The position numbers and the translations under genes are program-made. A stretch of DNA of 64,000 nucleotides from Lytechinus variegatus. Lineage: Eukaryota; Echinodermata; Echinoidea; Temnopleuroida; Toxopneustidae. Location: NCBI RefSeq assembly GCF_018143015.1, contig NC_054756.1, positions 18,931,361 through 18,995,360 of the forward strand. Direction: 5' to 3'. Below the pieces are notes generated by a model, which did not search any database, was not told where the DNA came from, and saw only the letters and a program-made list of their open reading frames with translations. Below are positions 23,901 through 34,700 of this stretch, piece after piece (position 1 is the stretch's first letter; each line of letters begins with the position of its first letter).

Positions 23901-26314
23901 TGCGCGACCAAAAAAAACACGTAAAAAGGATGTCTTTTTCACGATAGGGCACGTTACGTACGGAACGTGATAAGGGTGTCAAAAACACAAAAATAATGAA
24001 AAAAGGGTATCTATTTCGCTAGGGCAATTACGTGTTTAGGGTCGAATTTGCGGGGATAATAAAACAAAATTAAAATGCTTTATAAAGGATGTCCTTTTTG
24101 CCCCAACACTTCGTGTTTAGAGTCCAATTTGCGAGAGGTGTAGAAGGTGGGGGTCCCGGGGGGGGGGGGGCACTCAGTATATAATGCATAGTGGGTATGT
24201 GCCGCGGAGGGGACCCCCATTTTCACACTCAAATTTCCGTTCCAAGGCATAGCATTTTTGCCTTGTTGAGAAAAAGAACAAAGAAAGCCGCTCCAAGGCA
24301 TAGCATTTTCTTCTTATCGAGAAAAAAGAAGAGAGAAATCCGCTCCAAAGCTTCGCATATTTTTCGTTACGCCCGCTCCGATCGCATTGAATGAGCTGCA
24401 ATTTTGGTGAAAAGCGGCCGCAGAGCTCCCCCGGCGGAGGCCGCGCTAGCTGCATCATGCACGCATGACCGTTCCATAGGGATGCATACGCTCTCACGCT
24501 GGCAATCCGTTCCAAGGACCCCCGTTTTCACAAACATTTGTCGTTCCGAAGCCCGTTCCGAGGACCCTCCTTTTTACAATAAGCCCGCTCCAAGGCCCCC
24601 GTTTTTTGTCTCGCCCGCGGCACACCCCCACCACTTTTTTGGGTCGAGTGCCCCCCCCCCCCCGGGGTGGGGTCGTACTGAACCAAATAGGGTCAAGCCG
24701 ACGACCGAAGGACCTGTAACAATAAAACATTCCTGTACTTGTTTAGGGGTTCATTTCAGGGAATATTTGCCAAGAGAAGGTTTTGTTTCCAATACTTGTT
24801 AAGGGTAGGGTTTCCCACCCCAATACTTGTTAAGGGGTACATATTCAGAATATGGAAATTACGTGTTTAGGGTGATTTTTGAGACCCCATGGTCGAGCAT
24901 GATATCCACTCGTGAATGGAAGTGGCCCCCGGGTGTGGTTTACGGCCACATGAGGAGTGTTATATGAACAGTGGATAAAAGAAGAGAAGAAGTGGACCTT
25001 CTGGTTTACAGTCCTTTTCAGGACTATTTTCAAGAAAGAATACTCTACTCTCAAATCTCCACTTTCTCGCCTATCCACTTCTTCTCTTCTTCTATCCACT
25101 GTTTCTATAACACTCCACATGGTGTACCGTAAACCACATGAGCAATTGTACATGCCACCAAACCTTCAAACAACATCTGGGGGCGTTTCATGAAAGGACT
25201 TGTCAGATTTTTATCCGACAAGTCCCATTTTATCCGACAGTTACCAAAGGAACAGTGCCTCTCAGCCAAACAAAATCATGGAAAGATGTCAGATTTGACA
25301 ATTTGTCGGATGAAAATATTGATGAAACGCTACCCAGATGTTTCCGATTTATGTAATTTATTTTGGCTGTTTTAATATCAATGATTTAGGATCCCCTTAA
25401 CCTCCTTAATAAACTCTTTGTCGCAACATATACTTATAATCTAATGTTCTAAGTTTACGTATTACCTAGAATTGGACTAAATTTGAAGTAAATAATACAT
25501 GCGAACCATAGTTTCGTACCTTCCCCATCTGCATTCCATGTATGATCGAAAAGAGGTCCCGTGTTTGATTTACCAGAGGTTGACGTTAGTTTCCAATCAA
25601 AGTCATCATCTTTTCTCTGCACCATGCCACATAATGTCTCACTGTTACTCTTACCAAAGTCACAGCTAAAGAGATCGGCATCTAATTATGAAAAAGAAAA
25701 ATAAGCTTGTGATTATCCTAATAATGTGATCTAACTGTAATGACAAACATGAGGACAGCTGTATATCTCAGTCCCAATCGATACCTTCATACAAAAGCAA
25801 ATCAGTGAATAAGCTAAATAATCTTGGATATACATACACCATGCATACTTCAATCTGTTTTGATGCCCTTGATTATAGGTCCATGGCCGTGTCTTTATTA
25901 TCGTTAGATATCTGTTTCGGTTTACATGGCTAATTATTTATGATTACACTGAAAGTATATGGCAGGATCGAGGAGACTATAAATTAAAATATGAAAATTT
26001 ATATTACATATCCATAGACAAACACAATAATAAAAGGCTCTAATATTGCTAACCAATTATGAATCATAGACATCAACCATTCCCTCTACAGACGAACACT
26101 TTCTGGTCATAACATGGTTTACCATGTTTGGTAACCGAGTTCCTCATACGTTGAAACTAGAAACTAGGAAACTTAAATTGGGTCCACATATCTAAATTAA
26201 CATATTGGGGGCATGTCATGAAAATTAGGCCTACTTACTGTTTATTCCAGTAGGTTTAGCACATTGCAGACAAATTGAAATGAGCATCCAACGCAAGATG
26301 GTCATGGGTGTCAT
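17123..26314 (-). CDS. MAM-domain type I membrane protein with long tyrosine-rich tail (532 aa, 8 exons)
   Basis: Exons: 26314-26239, 25681-25520, 23487-23366, 21575-21453, 20089-20011, 19282-19133, 18552-18462, 17918-17123. All junctions use GT/AG and keep frame, giving 1599 bases. The protein has a signal peptide (1 to about 22), one MAM domain (about 30-187, four cysteines), a Ser/Thr stalk (188-237), one transmembrane helix (about 244-266) and a 264-residue cytoplasmic tail. MAM domains mediate adhesion and oligomerisation at the cell surface. The tail has two ITIM-like sites (SPYETV, VIYNPV), a YxxM site (YKPM) and two YDN sites. This suggests SH2-dependent signalling, which is inference. 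Head-to-head with a paralogue starting at 28665. Stop at 17123-17125. I do not recognise a named orthologue. Confidence 0.87.
18462..18552 (-). CDS. Minus MAM gene exon 7: transmembrane helix
   Basis: Encodes SAAGLLLVVAVILLVCFI followed by RNR, a membrane helix with a basic stop-transfer on the cytoplasmic side. It ends in phase 2, as does the paralogue's exon 7. Confidence 0.85.
19133..19282 (-). CDS. Minus MAM gene exon 6: Ser/Thr stalk
   Basis: Encodes about 50 residues rich in Ser, Thr, Pro and Asn (LYTSTVPTNSASTDVTT), a likely O-glycosylated stalk. The GTACAG donor at 19132 is the one that keeps the frame into exon 7, but it is weaker than the others; a later donor would need a different junction. 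Confidence 0.75.
20011..20089 (-). CDS. Minus MAM gene exon 5: end of MAM domain
   Basis: 79 bases ending in phase 1. It encodes ITFTSTRVSEKADVGIDDIF, the last strand of the fold with the conserved IDDI. Same length in the paralogue. Confidence 0.88.
20290..20512 (-). mobile_element. tRNA-derived SINE
   Basis: On the minus strand it has an A box (TGGCTCAGTTGGTAGAGC), an anticodon-like loop with CAC and a B box (GAGTTCAAACCCC), then a non-tRNA body of about 150 bases. The acceptor ends do not pair, so it is not a working tRNA gene. It lies in the intron between exons 4 and 5 of the minus MAM gene, in the same orientation as the gene. Confidence 0.7.
21453..21575 (-). CDS. Minus MAM gene exon 4: MAM domain, part 3
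   Basis: 123 bases, phase 0-0. It encodes NGKLEIGVCQGGETV and GDQGNQWYQQNMTVSCGD, with MAM cysteines 3 and 4 and a second N-glycosylation site (NMT). Same length as in the paralogue. Confidence 0.88.
21663..22755. mobile_element. Repeat element with tandem units carrying TGACCTTTGACC
   Basis: The outer ends are inverted (GTCTCACCTG and CAGGTGAGAC). Between them lie about five tandem units, 150-190 bases each. Every unit has TGACCTTTGACCTT followed by CATGTGACCTGAAACT-like sequence and AAGTTTCATGAACTAG. The right end has a (CCG)n tract at about 22681-22703. A fragment of the same family's end is at 53678-53708. It sits inside the intron between exons 3 and 4 of the minus MAM gene. Confidence 0.7.
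22895..23095 (+). mobile_element. tRNA-derived SINE
   Basis: It has an A box TGGCCGAGTGG (22903) and a B box GGTTCGATCC (22947) with the longer spacing seen in Ser/Leu-type tRNAs. The non-tRNA body ends near an AT-rich tail (AATAATAATAAAAAAA). Intron of the minus MAM gene, opposite strand. Confidence 0.7.
23366..23487 (-). CDS. Minus MAM gene exon 3: MAM domain, part 2
   Basis: Encodes GRFLWSDSNEGSNG through PPFNLTDDQGWLTFWYHLYG, with an N-glycosylation site (NLT). It is 122 bases against 128 in the paralogue: two codons are absent at the 5' splice junction, while phases (1 to 0) are kept. Confidence 0.88.
23855..24910. repeat. Complex repeat with G/C homopolymers
   Basis: It is bounded by G- and C-rich blocks. 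Inside, phrases such as TACGTGTTTAGGGT and CCGTTCCAAGGCATAGCATTTT recur. G or C runs of 11-13 bases lie near 23862, 24158 and 24650. Several open frames cross it, but they look like low-complexity translations. It lies in the intron between exons 2 and 3 of the minus MAM gene. Confidence 0.5.
24935..25137. mobile_element. Foldback element
   Basis: The left arm (GTGGTTTACGGCCACATGAG through AAGAGAAGAAGTGGA) and the right arm (TCCACTTCTTCTCTT through CCGTAAACCAC) are inverted copies of about 60 bases around an 80-base loop. Confidence 0.7.
25179..25335. mobile_element. Short foldback element
   Basis: It has GGGGCGTTTCATGAAA at the left and GATGAAACGCTACCC at the right as inverted ends, with inner TCCGACAA/TTGTCGGA pairing. 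About 155 bases, non-coding. Confidence 0.55.
25520..25681 (-). CDS. Minus MAM gene exon 2: MAM domain, part 1
   Basis: 162 bases, phase 1-1. It encodes the opening of the MAM fold: FSCDFG, TLCGMVQ, DDFDWKLTS and GPLFDHTW, with MAM cysteines 1 and 2. Exon length equals that of the paralogue's exon 2. Confidence 0.88.
26239..26314 (-). CDS. Minus MAM gene exon 1: signal peptide
   Basis: Encodes MTPMTILRWMLISICLQC and a few more residues, a basic start followed by a hydrophobic core. It ends in a GTAAGT donor in phase 1, and joining to exon 2 keeps the frame. A second ATG three codons in would serve equally well. Confidence 0.8.
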
Positions 26315-28089
26315 CTCGCTATCTACATATAAATGATAAAATAACTCTGCCACAATCACCCGGAAATCAAGTTGTCTGTAACTATAATTTGCTCATTACA
26401 AAACAAACAATTGTTATGTTATTTTGTTGTCTACATTTTAATCCTTCTTCATTGAAGGTGTTGCATTTGCATTTTGAGTCTTCCATCAGGCCTCCGCCAT
26501 GTCCATGAATACTTCGCATAGTTTACTAATTTGAGTGATAAACGTAAATACCATTTTCTAAATTTAAAGTTAGTCCAGGTCCAAGCCATTGCACAAATCA
26601 CATACCATAGTAAAGATAAGCAAAATCTGTGACATAATCAAGGTACCGTATCGATAACCCAGTCAAATAGCATTCATGAGGCCTATGAGTCCAAACACTT
26701 ATTGAACAATCCTTCTAGTATCACATTTTCTCCTTTTAGTCCCAAAGATAAATGTAACGCAGGTGAACAATTTTCAGCATTTGTAGTCTTTCTTGATTTT
26801 TTTCGTCCTGGTGTTTGCTTAGATCAGAGCTTCGTTCAACCGACTCACTAGTTTCGTCATCGCACTTCCTTTACCACGTAAAGAATCAACTCCGAGCGGG
26901 ACCTATTGTTAAAAATCATATTTCTTTCTGCTTGATGTCACTTGTATTCATAGACCTTGAATGGCGTGTTTACATTTGTAGGTCACGTGGTGATCTGAAT
27001 CCACATCTGTTCTTCTCTGTATACAATGCAACGTTATTTGTGAAGAGAAGTCGCTGTTGAAATTTGGATTAAAACACAGAATAGTGACAGGGTTTGGTAT
27101 GTTTGCAAACCAATTATTGAATCGTCTAAGTTCGCACGGTACTACAGGCACCTGAATGATGGGGGGGGGGGGGCTTTGGGTAAGGGTGCCCCTAACTCTT
27201 TCCCAAAAATATCGAAATTATGCAGATATCAATTATTTTGTTTTATTGAACATTATTGCCATGAATACTGAAGGCAATTATGGATCGACAATTCCCCCCT
27301 ACAATACTGATGACATGGTACAGTTCACATGGAAAGGGGACCAATATTGATAAACTGAATGCGGAATACCAGAATTTTTACTACATTAATGTTTAGAATA
27401 ACACATAATAGCCTGTATTAAATAATAAACATAATTACATGAATAAATAGATAAATAAATGAATGAATAGATGTATTAATGAATTCACAACAAATTATAT
27501 TAATCAGGGGTTGAGCAACCAAGAGGAGTAGAAATAATACATCCTATCTTTTTTATTTCGAGGGGCGATATTTTCAGTTAGTTCCAGTTCCAGGTCCCTC
27601 AGTGCTATATTATGCGGTAGGGGCATAGAAATTGGGGGAAATAGGGACAAAAATTTAGTGTTGACTATTGTTGGCCTTGACTGTACCCTAGGTGTCGGAT
27701 GCCTATAGTCCTTTGCCTTGACTTTAGATGTCTTCAGTGACCTTTCCCTTGTCCTGGACCTCAGGAATAATGCGAACCGCGGACGAGACCAGCACCTATT
27801 TACAACCAGAAGGTAGGACTGAAAGTAACAAATCGCAATTCGCTTTTATTTTTGTATTTTTGGTAGTTAAAGGCCAAAGTCCTATTTATTTCTGTCGGTT
27901 TTTCCTTGTCACATTATATGAGAGACAACGCTGTGTTTAGTGTTGCTCCACTCAGATAGAAGTCATGCGTTGAAGTATGCAAAACGAAAGATAAAAATAA
28001 ATTCAAAGACGATCACAATTGCGAGATGAATAGAGAAAACCATGATGACGGTGATGACTATAATATCCACCCGTTTGTTTGTTTTTATT
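26315..28089. promoter_or_regulatory. Shared upstream region of the head-to-head MAM genes
   Basis: The two start codons face away from each other across 26315-28664. The left 1.8 kb has no recognisable gene or clear TATA box. It holds a G run at about 27163. Promoters and any untranslated first exons of both genes should lie in this interval, so shared regulation is possible but not shown. Confidence 0.4.
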
Positions 28090-28390
28090 TTTTTACAATA
28101 ATAGTAGATAAATAATAATAGTCAGTTCTTGTAAAGCACATAACACATTATAAATAACGTCTCTACGCGCTTCCAAAGGACTTGGATAAATAACCCCGTC
28201 TGTAGCTCAAGCTTAGCAGCTAGCTTCGAGGAATAAATTCCTACCTGGTTCCCTCACCTGGGTTGAGTGCAGCACAATGTGGATAAATTTCTTGCTGAAG
28301 AAAACTACGCCATGGCTCATGGCTGGGATTTGAACCCACGACCCCCTGATTCAAAGTCCGGAGACTCATCCACTGGGCCAAACCGCTCCA
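28090..28390 (-). mobile_element. tRNA-derived SINE, family shared with 31001-31279
   Basis: On the minus strand, GGCCCAGTGGATGAGTCT forms the A-box side and GTGGGTTCAAATCCCAGC the B-box side. The body (GTGCTGCACTCAACCCA) matches the plus-strand copy at 31001. It ends toward an ATAATAATA-type tail. It lies about 275 bases upstream of the plus MAM start codon. Confidence 0.7.
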
Positions 28391-28664
28391 CAAATGACAA
28401 ATTTGAAAATCATGGGGGAATTACCCGAGATAGCCACCAGCTCCTTTAACATAACCCGTACACATTTCAATTTTCATGAAAAAGGAATTACTCGTCCGTG
28501 CAGAAAATGATCCGAACCGCAATATGCATTTTTTCCGTTTGAAATGAGACGAATAACAAACACATCAAAAACGGACTGCATGCATGAATTTAGCGTTTGT
28601 CTTGTCCGCTTCTCAATGAAGGCCTAAACGAAATCACATTGTCATATGCATTAATAGAAGAGAT

Positions 28665-28737
28665 ATGGCGCTATTTATGAACCCCATTCTGATATGTGTA
28701 CTTACTGTTATACCTTCTGTTTGTCTCGCCAAGAACC
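28665..28737 (+). CDS. Plus MAM gene exon 1: signal peptide
   Basis: Encodes MALFMNP then ILICVLTVIPSVCLA, a clear secretion signal with a small-residue cleavage site. The GTAAGT donor is in phase 1 and the junction with exon 2 is in frame (Gln codon across the splice). Confidence 0.82.
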
Positions 28738-31700
28738 GTAAGTAAAACACAATTTCTTAAATTTTTATCAGAAATATCCGTCTGGCATGTTTATGTCTTC
28801 CCTGGCTTTTACTCCGATGGAAAGATTTGCAAAGACCTAACCTCCAACACTAATCTTGACATTATTCTGAACCAAAAACATTATCAAAATCCTAACTCTG
28901 ACCCTATGCTCTCTAAAACCGGAGAAAATGTCATGTCGCCGTCTCTGGGGTATGTTACGGCCATCGCCCTATACTACTTCTACATCGGCCGATTGCGAGT
29001 AGGGGAAAGAATATTACAGTAAGTCGCGTAATGATATATAGGCAGGTTTCATGTTATAATTCTGTTGTATTTACATATTCTAGGATACCAGTTTACGGGG
29101 CCGATATCATCGTATTTTACTCAATTGAAGACTCCCGGCTATTTGTCTATGGAATCTGAAACATAGCCTACTCTATACTATATTTTTACTATTAAAGTTG
29201 CGATTAATGACAATGAATTATTAAGGAGGGCTGGAGTGGGTATAAAAATAGGCCTCGTAGACCCCCCCCCTCCCGGCGTCGTGAAGCCAAGCCTCAAGTT
29301 CATGGGAAAACCCCTCTATTACATGCAGGCTCATATACCCAGTCAGTTTTAGACGCTGTTTCGTAAGAATTATTTAACCTAAAAATTATAAATATCTTCG
29401 TTTTATTGAGTTATATTATAGCACTATCAACCGCTTCATCAACACTAGTCATGCGAATAGGGCAATATAGGCCTACAGTATTTTCTTGTAAATATGCACC
29501 AAGAGATATGAATAGTTGCACTTGCATATTCATGCTCCATGAAGAGGCCATCCAGGGTCATAATACTTCAGGTGTCAATCCCTCAGAACATGATGTAGCT
29601 TCGGGCTTAGAATGAGAGATTAAACGGCTAGATAACGAGCTAGTTATCGTTATGAGCAATATTTGATACCTCATTAACACCGCAAATGTTTTAGGACGAC
29701 CTAATTTCCATATTGTAAGTGATGAGGCAACTTTGTGAAATCGGCCCCAAATTTATTTTCGTTCAAGTATATAGCTAATTGAATTAAAATAACTTAAGCA
29801 TAAAGTTCTTGATTATCAGCCTCATATAGCTGAAACAAATGTAATTGCCTCTTTCATTTGCCATCATATTATCATGATTAGAAGAAGTTTTCTTTTCCTG
29901 TGACTTCGGTACTATCACGGATGAGACCTTCTGTGGAATGCAGCAGAGCGTAGATGATGATTTTGACTGGAAACTGACTTCAACCTCTGGCAAATCAAAC
30001 ACAGGTCCTATGGAGGATCATACAGGAAACCAAAATTGGGAAGGTATGATATTCCATCGTATGGACAGGATAGGTCACATAAGATTATGATATCAAATTA
30101 CATATGAATCAACAAAATTGTGACAAAAATATTGATAATTTTACAAAACGGATATCATATTCATAACATAGATGGAATGAATAGAAGAGTACCAGTGATG
30201 TCTCTCATAAAATACGTCTTTTATCATTTTATTATATTTGATCTTTTTGTCGAATCGATAAAGAATAAGCTTTAAAAAAACATAAACGCAGGATAGTGAT
30301 CAAACGACATGTTCAAGAAAAGAAGATCGGGATGGTATATCACCTATGTTTTGCATTAACAATTAAAGTCTTTAGAGTGTTAAACTGTTAATCCTATCAC
30401 GGGATATCATAAACAAAAGGGTAGATGTCGAAGATTGAGGACTTGCAGCAGGGTGCGGCGCCACAAGTGTGTGTGTGTGTGTGGGGGGGGGGGGGGCGCA
30501 TAAATATATAATACCCCTATCGTCCATTAGAACAAAAAATATGACGTGACCTGTATGTCGATTTGCCATCTTGTATCACAATTTTCTTTAATTTTAACCG
30601 CACACTTTTTATTTGGGTCTAATTTATCTAGAATAGTATACCAAATTTATCTGGTGCAGCGGATAGAAATATGTCATTAGAAAAGTGATCAATATCGGCT
30701 CATGCATAACAACCAACCAATTAGCGATTTGCTCAAGCAACTTTGTTGCATTTCTGTCTCATGACCATAGCAGATGGGAGGTTCTTATGGTCAGACTCAG
30801 ATGATGGGAGTAATGGTCAGAAGGCTACCATAGCAACCCCTCCATTCAATCTGACAGATGATCAAGGTTTGCTGACGTTCTGGTATCACTTATATGGGGT
30901 AAGTACAGGAGCATTTATATATCTATGTCCCATTCTGTGGAAAAAAACACACACACATTATTATGCATACTGAACAAACACGCGGGAAAGGGAGGGGGTG
31001 AAGCGTTGTGGCCCAGTGGATCAGTCTTCGGACTTTGAAACAGAGGGTCGTGGGTTCGAATCCCAGCCATGGCGTAATTTCCTTCAGCAAGAAACTGATC
31101 CACAATGTGCTGCACTCAACCCATGTGAGGTAAATGGGTACCGGTAGGAAGTGTTTCCTCAAAAAGCTGTGTGCGTTATGAACGCCTAGCTTAGCCGGGT
31201 AATATAGGAGCGCCTTGAGCATCTAACAAGGTGGATAAATGCGCAATATAAATACCCCATATTATTATTATTATTATTAAAGAAAGGCTTAATCAAATTC
31301 AATTTTGTGTCGGTCGTTAAATGCAGTACATAGACAGAAAAAGAAGAATAGCGTGCAAGTGTGAACAAACGATGAGTATACCACAATTTGGAGAATTTTT
31401 GTCAATAAAGAATAAGATATTCGAGTTACATGATGCGTAAGTTAGCAAAAATAAAATTGATATGAAAAAAAGTAAAACGGAGTCTTCTTCAAAGAGGGCC
31501 TCCTTGACGGTGAAATTTACCAGAATATTTCTTAGTTCTTCTCAGTGTGCGTATTTCTATAGTTTCTTTCCTCACTTTATAAAAAAGTTAAATACGATAT
31601 CCCACACGAAATCCCCTTTTTCTTTCTTTTCTCTCTTTCCCTTTATCGCGCATTTATTTTTACTTTTCTTTATTAATTAATTTATTCATTTTATTTTATT

Positions 31701-34700
31701 ATTATTATATTTTTATCTGTTCATGTTATTCATTTGTCTATCATGTATTTATTCATTTATCTATTCATTTATTTGCATATATTTGTTCAGTTACCCGATG
31801 ATTTCAAAAGAGTTACTAATGGTAAATGAATCTGATCAATCAATGTACTGAAATTCCTTGTCTTACATTTAGAATGGAAGACTTGAGATTGCTGTGTGTC
31901 AAGGAGGGGAGATAGTTCTTACTCTGGAAGGAGATCAGGGAAACCAGTGGTATCAACAAAACATGACAATATCCTGTGGAGACCTTCCGCTTCAGGTATG
32001 CAAACAAAAGGTAGATCTGGGGCCGATTGCAGAAAGAGTTGCGTTTAGATCTAAGTCAAAATATCAAGTGTAAGTCCTGAATACAGGTCTGAGTTGCGTT
32101 TGATCGCAACCTTTTCTACAACGGGCCCAGGGGTCCGTTGCATAAAGAGTTGCACTTAAACGCAAGTCAAAAAATCAATCGCAAGTCCCAAATGCGCGCT
32201 GTTGATTGGTTGAAAATCAAGTTGCGATTGATTGAAACTCTTTCTGCAACGGGCCCCAGGTCATATAGATACACCCAACGTCCAGTCATTAACGTATACA
32301 AACGTATACATATACAAATCATGGCTTAGACACTCAGAAATAAGAGTGTTCATTACATTTCGATTATGAATATTCATCAGATTCCGGTTGTAGGATTTGA
32401 ATTCTCCAATCATCAACTCCATCATCATTGTCATCATTGTCATCATTTTCATCATCATCATCATCACCATCATCATCATAATCACCAACAGCAAATTCTA
32501 TTTCACATTCATCCATTTCTAGTTTTTTTAAACTTCATCCTCTCTTCATCTCATCACCATCTTGCTGTCACGAAACAGAAAATTTACACACAAATCACAT
32601 GTCATACCAATAATCTTAAGTTTTTGGTAATATTAAATATTCCTCCTGAGTAATGACATGGACATTTTTTCTATTTTCAATACAAACAATATATCATCTG
32701 ATAATGACTATTACTCAACTGAAGATTTTACTTCTAGATTTAGAGACATGGAACATAAATTCAGTTTGCTTCATATTAATGCTCGAAGTTTGAACAAAAA
32801 TTTTGAGTCATTGGAATCATTACTTTTCACTTTAAACAATTTCAAATTTTCCATTATTGGTGTCACGGAAACATGGCTTCACAATACTTCACCTAACATA
32901 TTCAGTTTGCAAAACTATAATCTCATTAGGCGTGACCGGGAAGAACAAAGAGGAGGAGGTGTAGCATTTTACATCAGTGAACATTTACAATTCAAAGTAA
33001 GGAAAGAATTATCATTAAAACAGAGTGAAACTTTATTCATAGAAATCACGAAGCCAAAAAGCAAAAATATAATTATTGGATTGATTTATAGACCCCCTCA
33101 TGATAAAGTAAATTTATTTTGTGAAGACCTTGAAACATGCCTTCATACTATTAGAAAAGAAGAGAAACAAATATATTTAATGGGAGATTTTAACATCAAC
33201 CTGTTATCCCAAAATAATGAACACGATTTATTCCTACACACAATGCATTCATTTGGCTATTATCCCCATATAGATAAACCGACCAGAATTGATAACCATT
33301 CATCAACACTTATCGACAACATTTTTTCAAATATATTAAACAGAGATATTACCAGCGGATTGTTAATATCTGATATATCGGATCATTTGCCGGTTTTTTC
33401 ATTTTGCGATAATGATATTCCAAAAGAAAATATACTCAAATCGACAATGTATAGAAATGAATCTCAAAATAACATTGAATCGTTTAAAAGGGATCTTGCA
33501 ATTGAAGAATGGTTGGATGTATTTCATGAGTCTAATCCAAACATTGCTTACACAAATTTTAACAATAAATTGCAGACATTTTACGAGAAAAATTTTCCCC
33601 TGACATCACAGGTCAAAAGAAACAAGGCAAAAATGCCATGGATTTCTAAAGGAATTTTAAGATCCATACGTACCCGAAATAAACTTTACAAGGCATTTTT
33701 AAAGAACCCTTCTATTCAAAACAAAAATAAATACAAAACTTATAGAAATAGACTAACCAATACAATTCGAGCTTCTCGCAAATTATATTATTCCGAGAAG
33801 CTTTACAAAGTCAAATCAAACATGAAAGCAACATGGGAGATTATAAATGATTTGATTGGCAAGAAACCCAAAACATTACCCAAAGATAATTTCACAGCTC
33901 ATAATCTTGCAATAAATTCAGAAGATGTAGCTGATACCTTTAATTCTTTTTTGTTAACTTAGGACCCTCCTTGGCAAACAAACTTGACAGAACTGATGAA
34001 AATTTTGGAAAATTTCTTCCCACACCCATTAACTCTTCTTTATTCTTTAACCCAACAAATGTTCAGGAATTAATTGAAATAACAAAAAATCTAAAATCAA
34101 GCAAATCACAGGGGATTGATAGAATTAGTACTTCCCTTCTTAAGCAGATCATACACTATATTGCCTCTCCTTTGTGTCATATTTTCAATCTCTCAATTAG
34201 CACTGGAATATGTCCTGATTCCCTAAAAATTGCAAAGATAAATCCTGTTTTTAAAAAAGACAATCCGCATGAAATAACAAATTACAGGCCTATTTCTATT
34301 CTTCCCAGCATTTCCAAAATATTAGAGAAGATTATTTACAATAGACTTTATAAGTTTCTAGATACTTTTCATTTTCTAAATTCTAACCAATATGGATTCA
34401 GGAAAGGACATTCGACTGATCAGGCGTTAATACAAATATATGATAAAATTACAAATGCAATGGCAAATAAAGAACATATAATAGGCGTATTCATGGACTT
34501 AAGCAAAGCCTTTGACACTCTTGACCACCAGATATTACTTACAAAACTTGAAAATTATGGAATTCGCGGAATTACACTATCTTGGTTTAAGAGTTATTTG
34601 TCCAATAGAAAACAATATGTAATTCACAATAATATTTCTTCTGATTTTCAGTTAATACAATGCGGAGTTCCACAAGGATCAATCCTAGGCCCCTTGCTCT

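Noticed and set aside
28696..29022. 108-codon frame overlapping the signal-peptide exon
   Set aside because: A different frame from the signal peptide, running into the intron; no known domain. The signal-peptide exon with in-phase splicing explains the region better.
32366..32653. 95-codon frame with poly-His, just before the LINE ORF
   Set aside because: It is a CAT/CAC microsatellite. It does not resemble a LINE first ORF.
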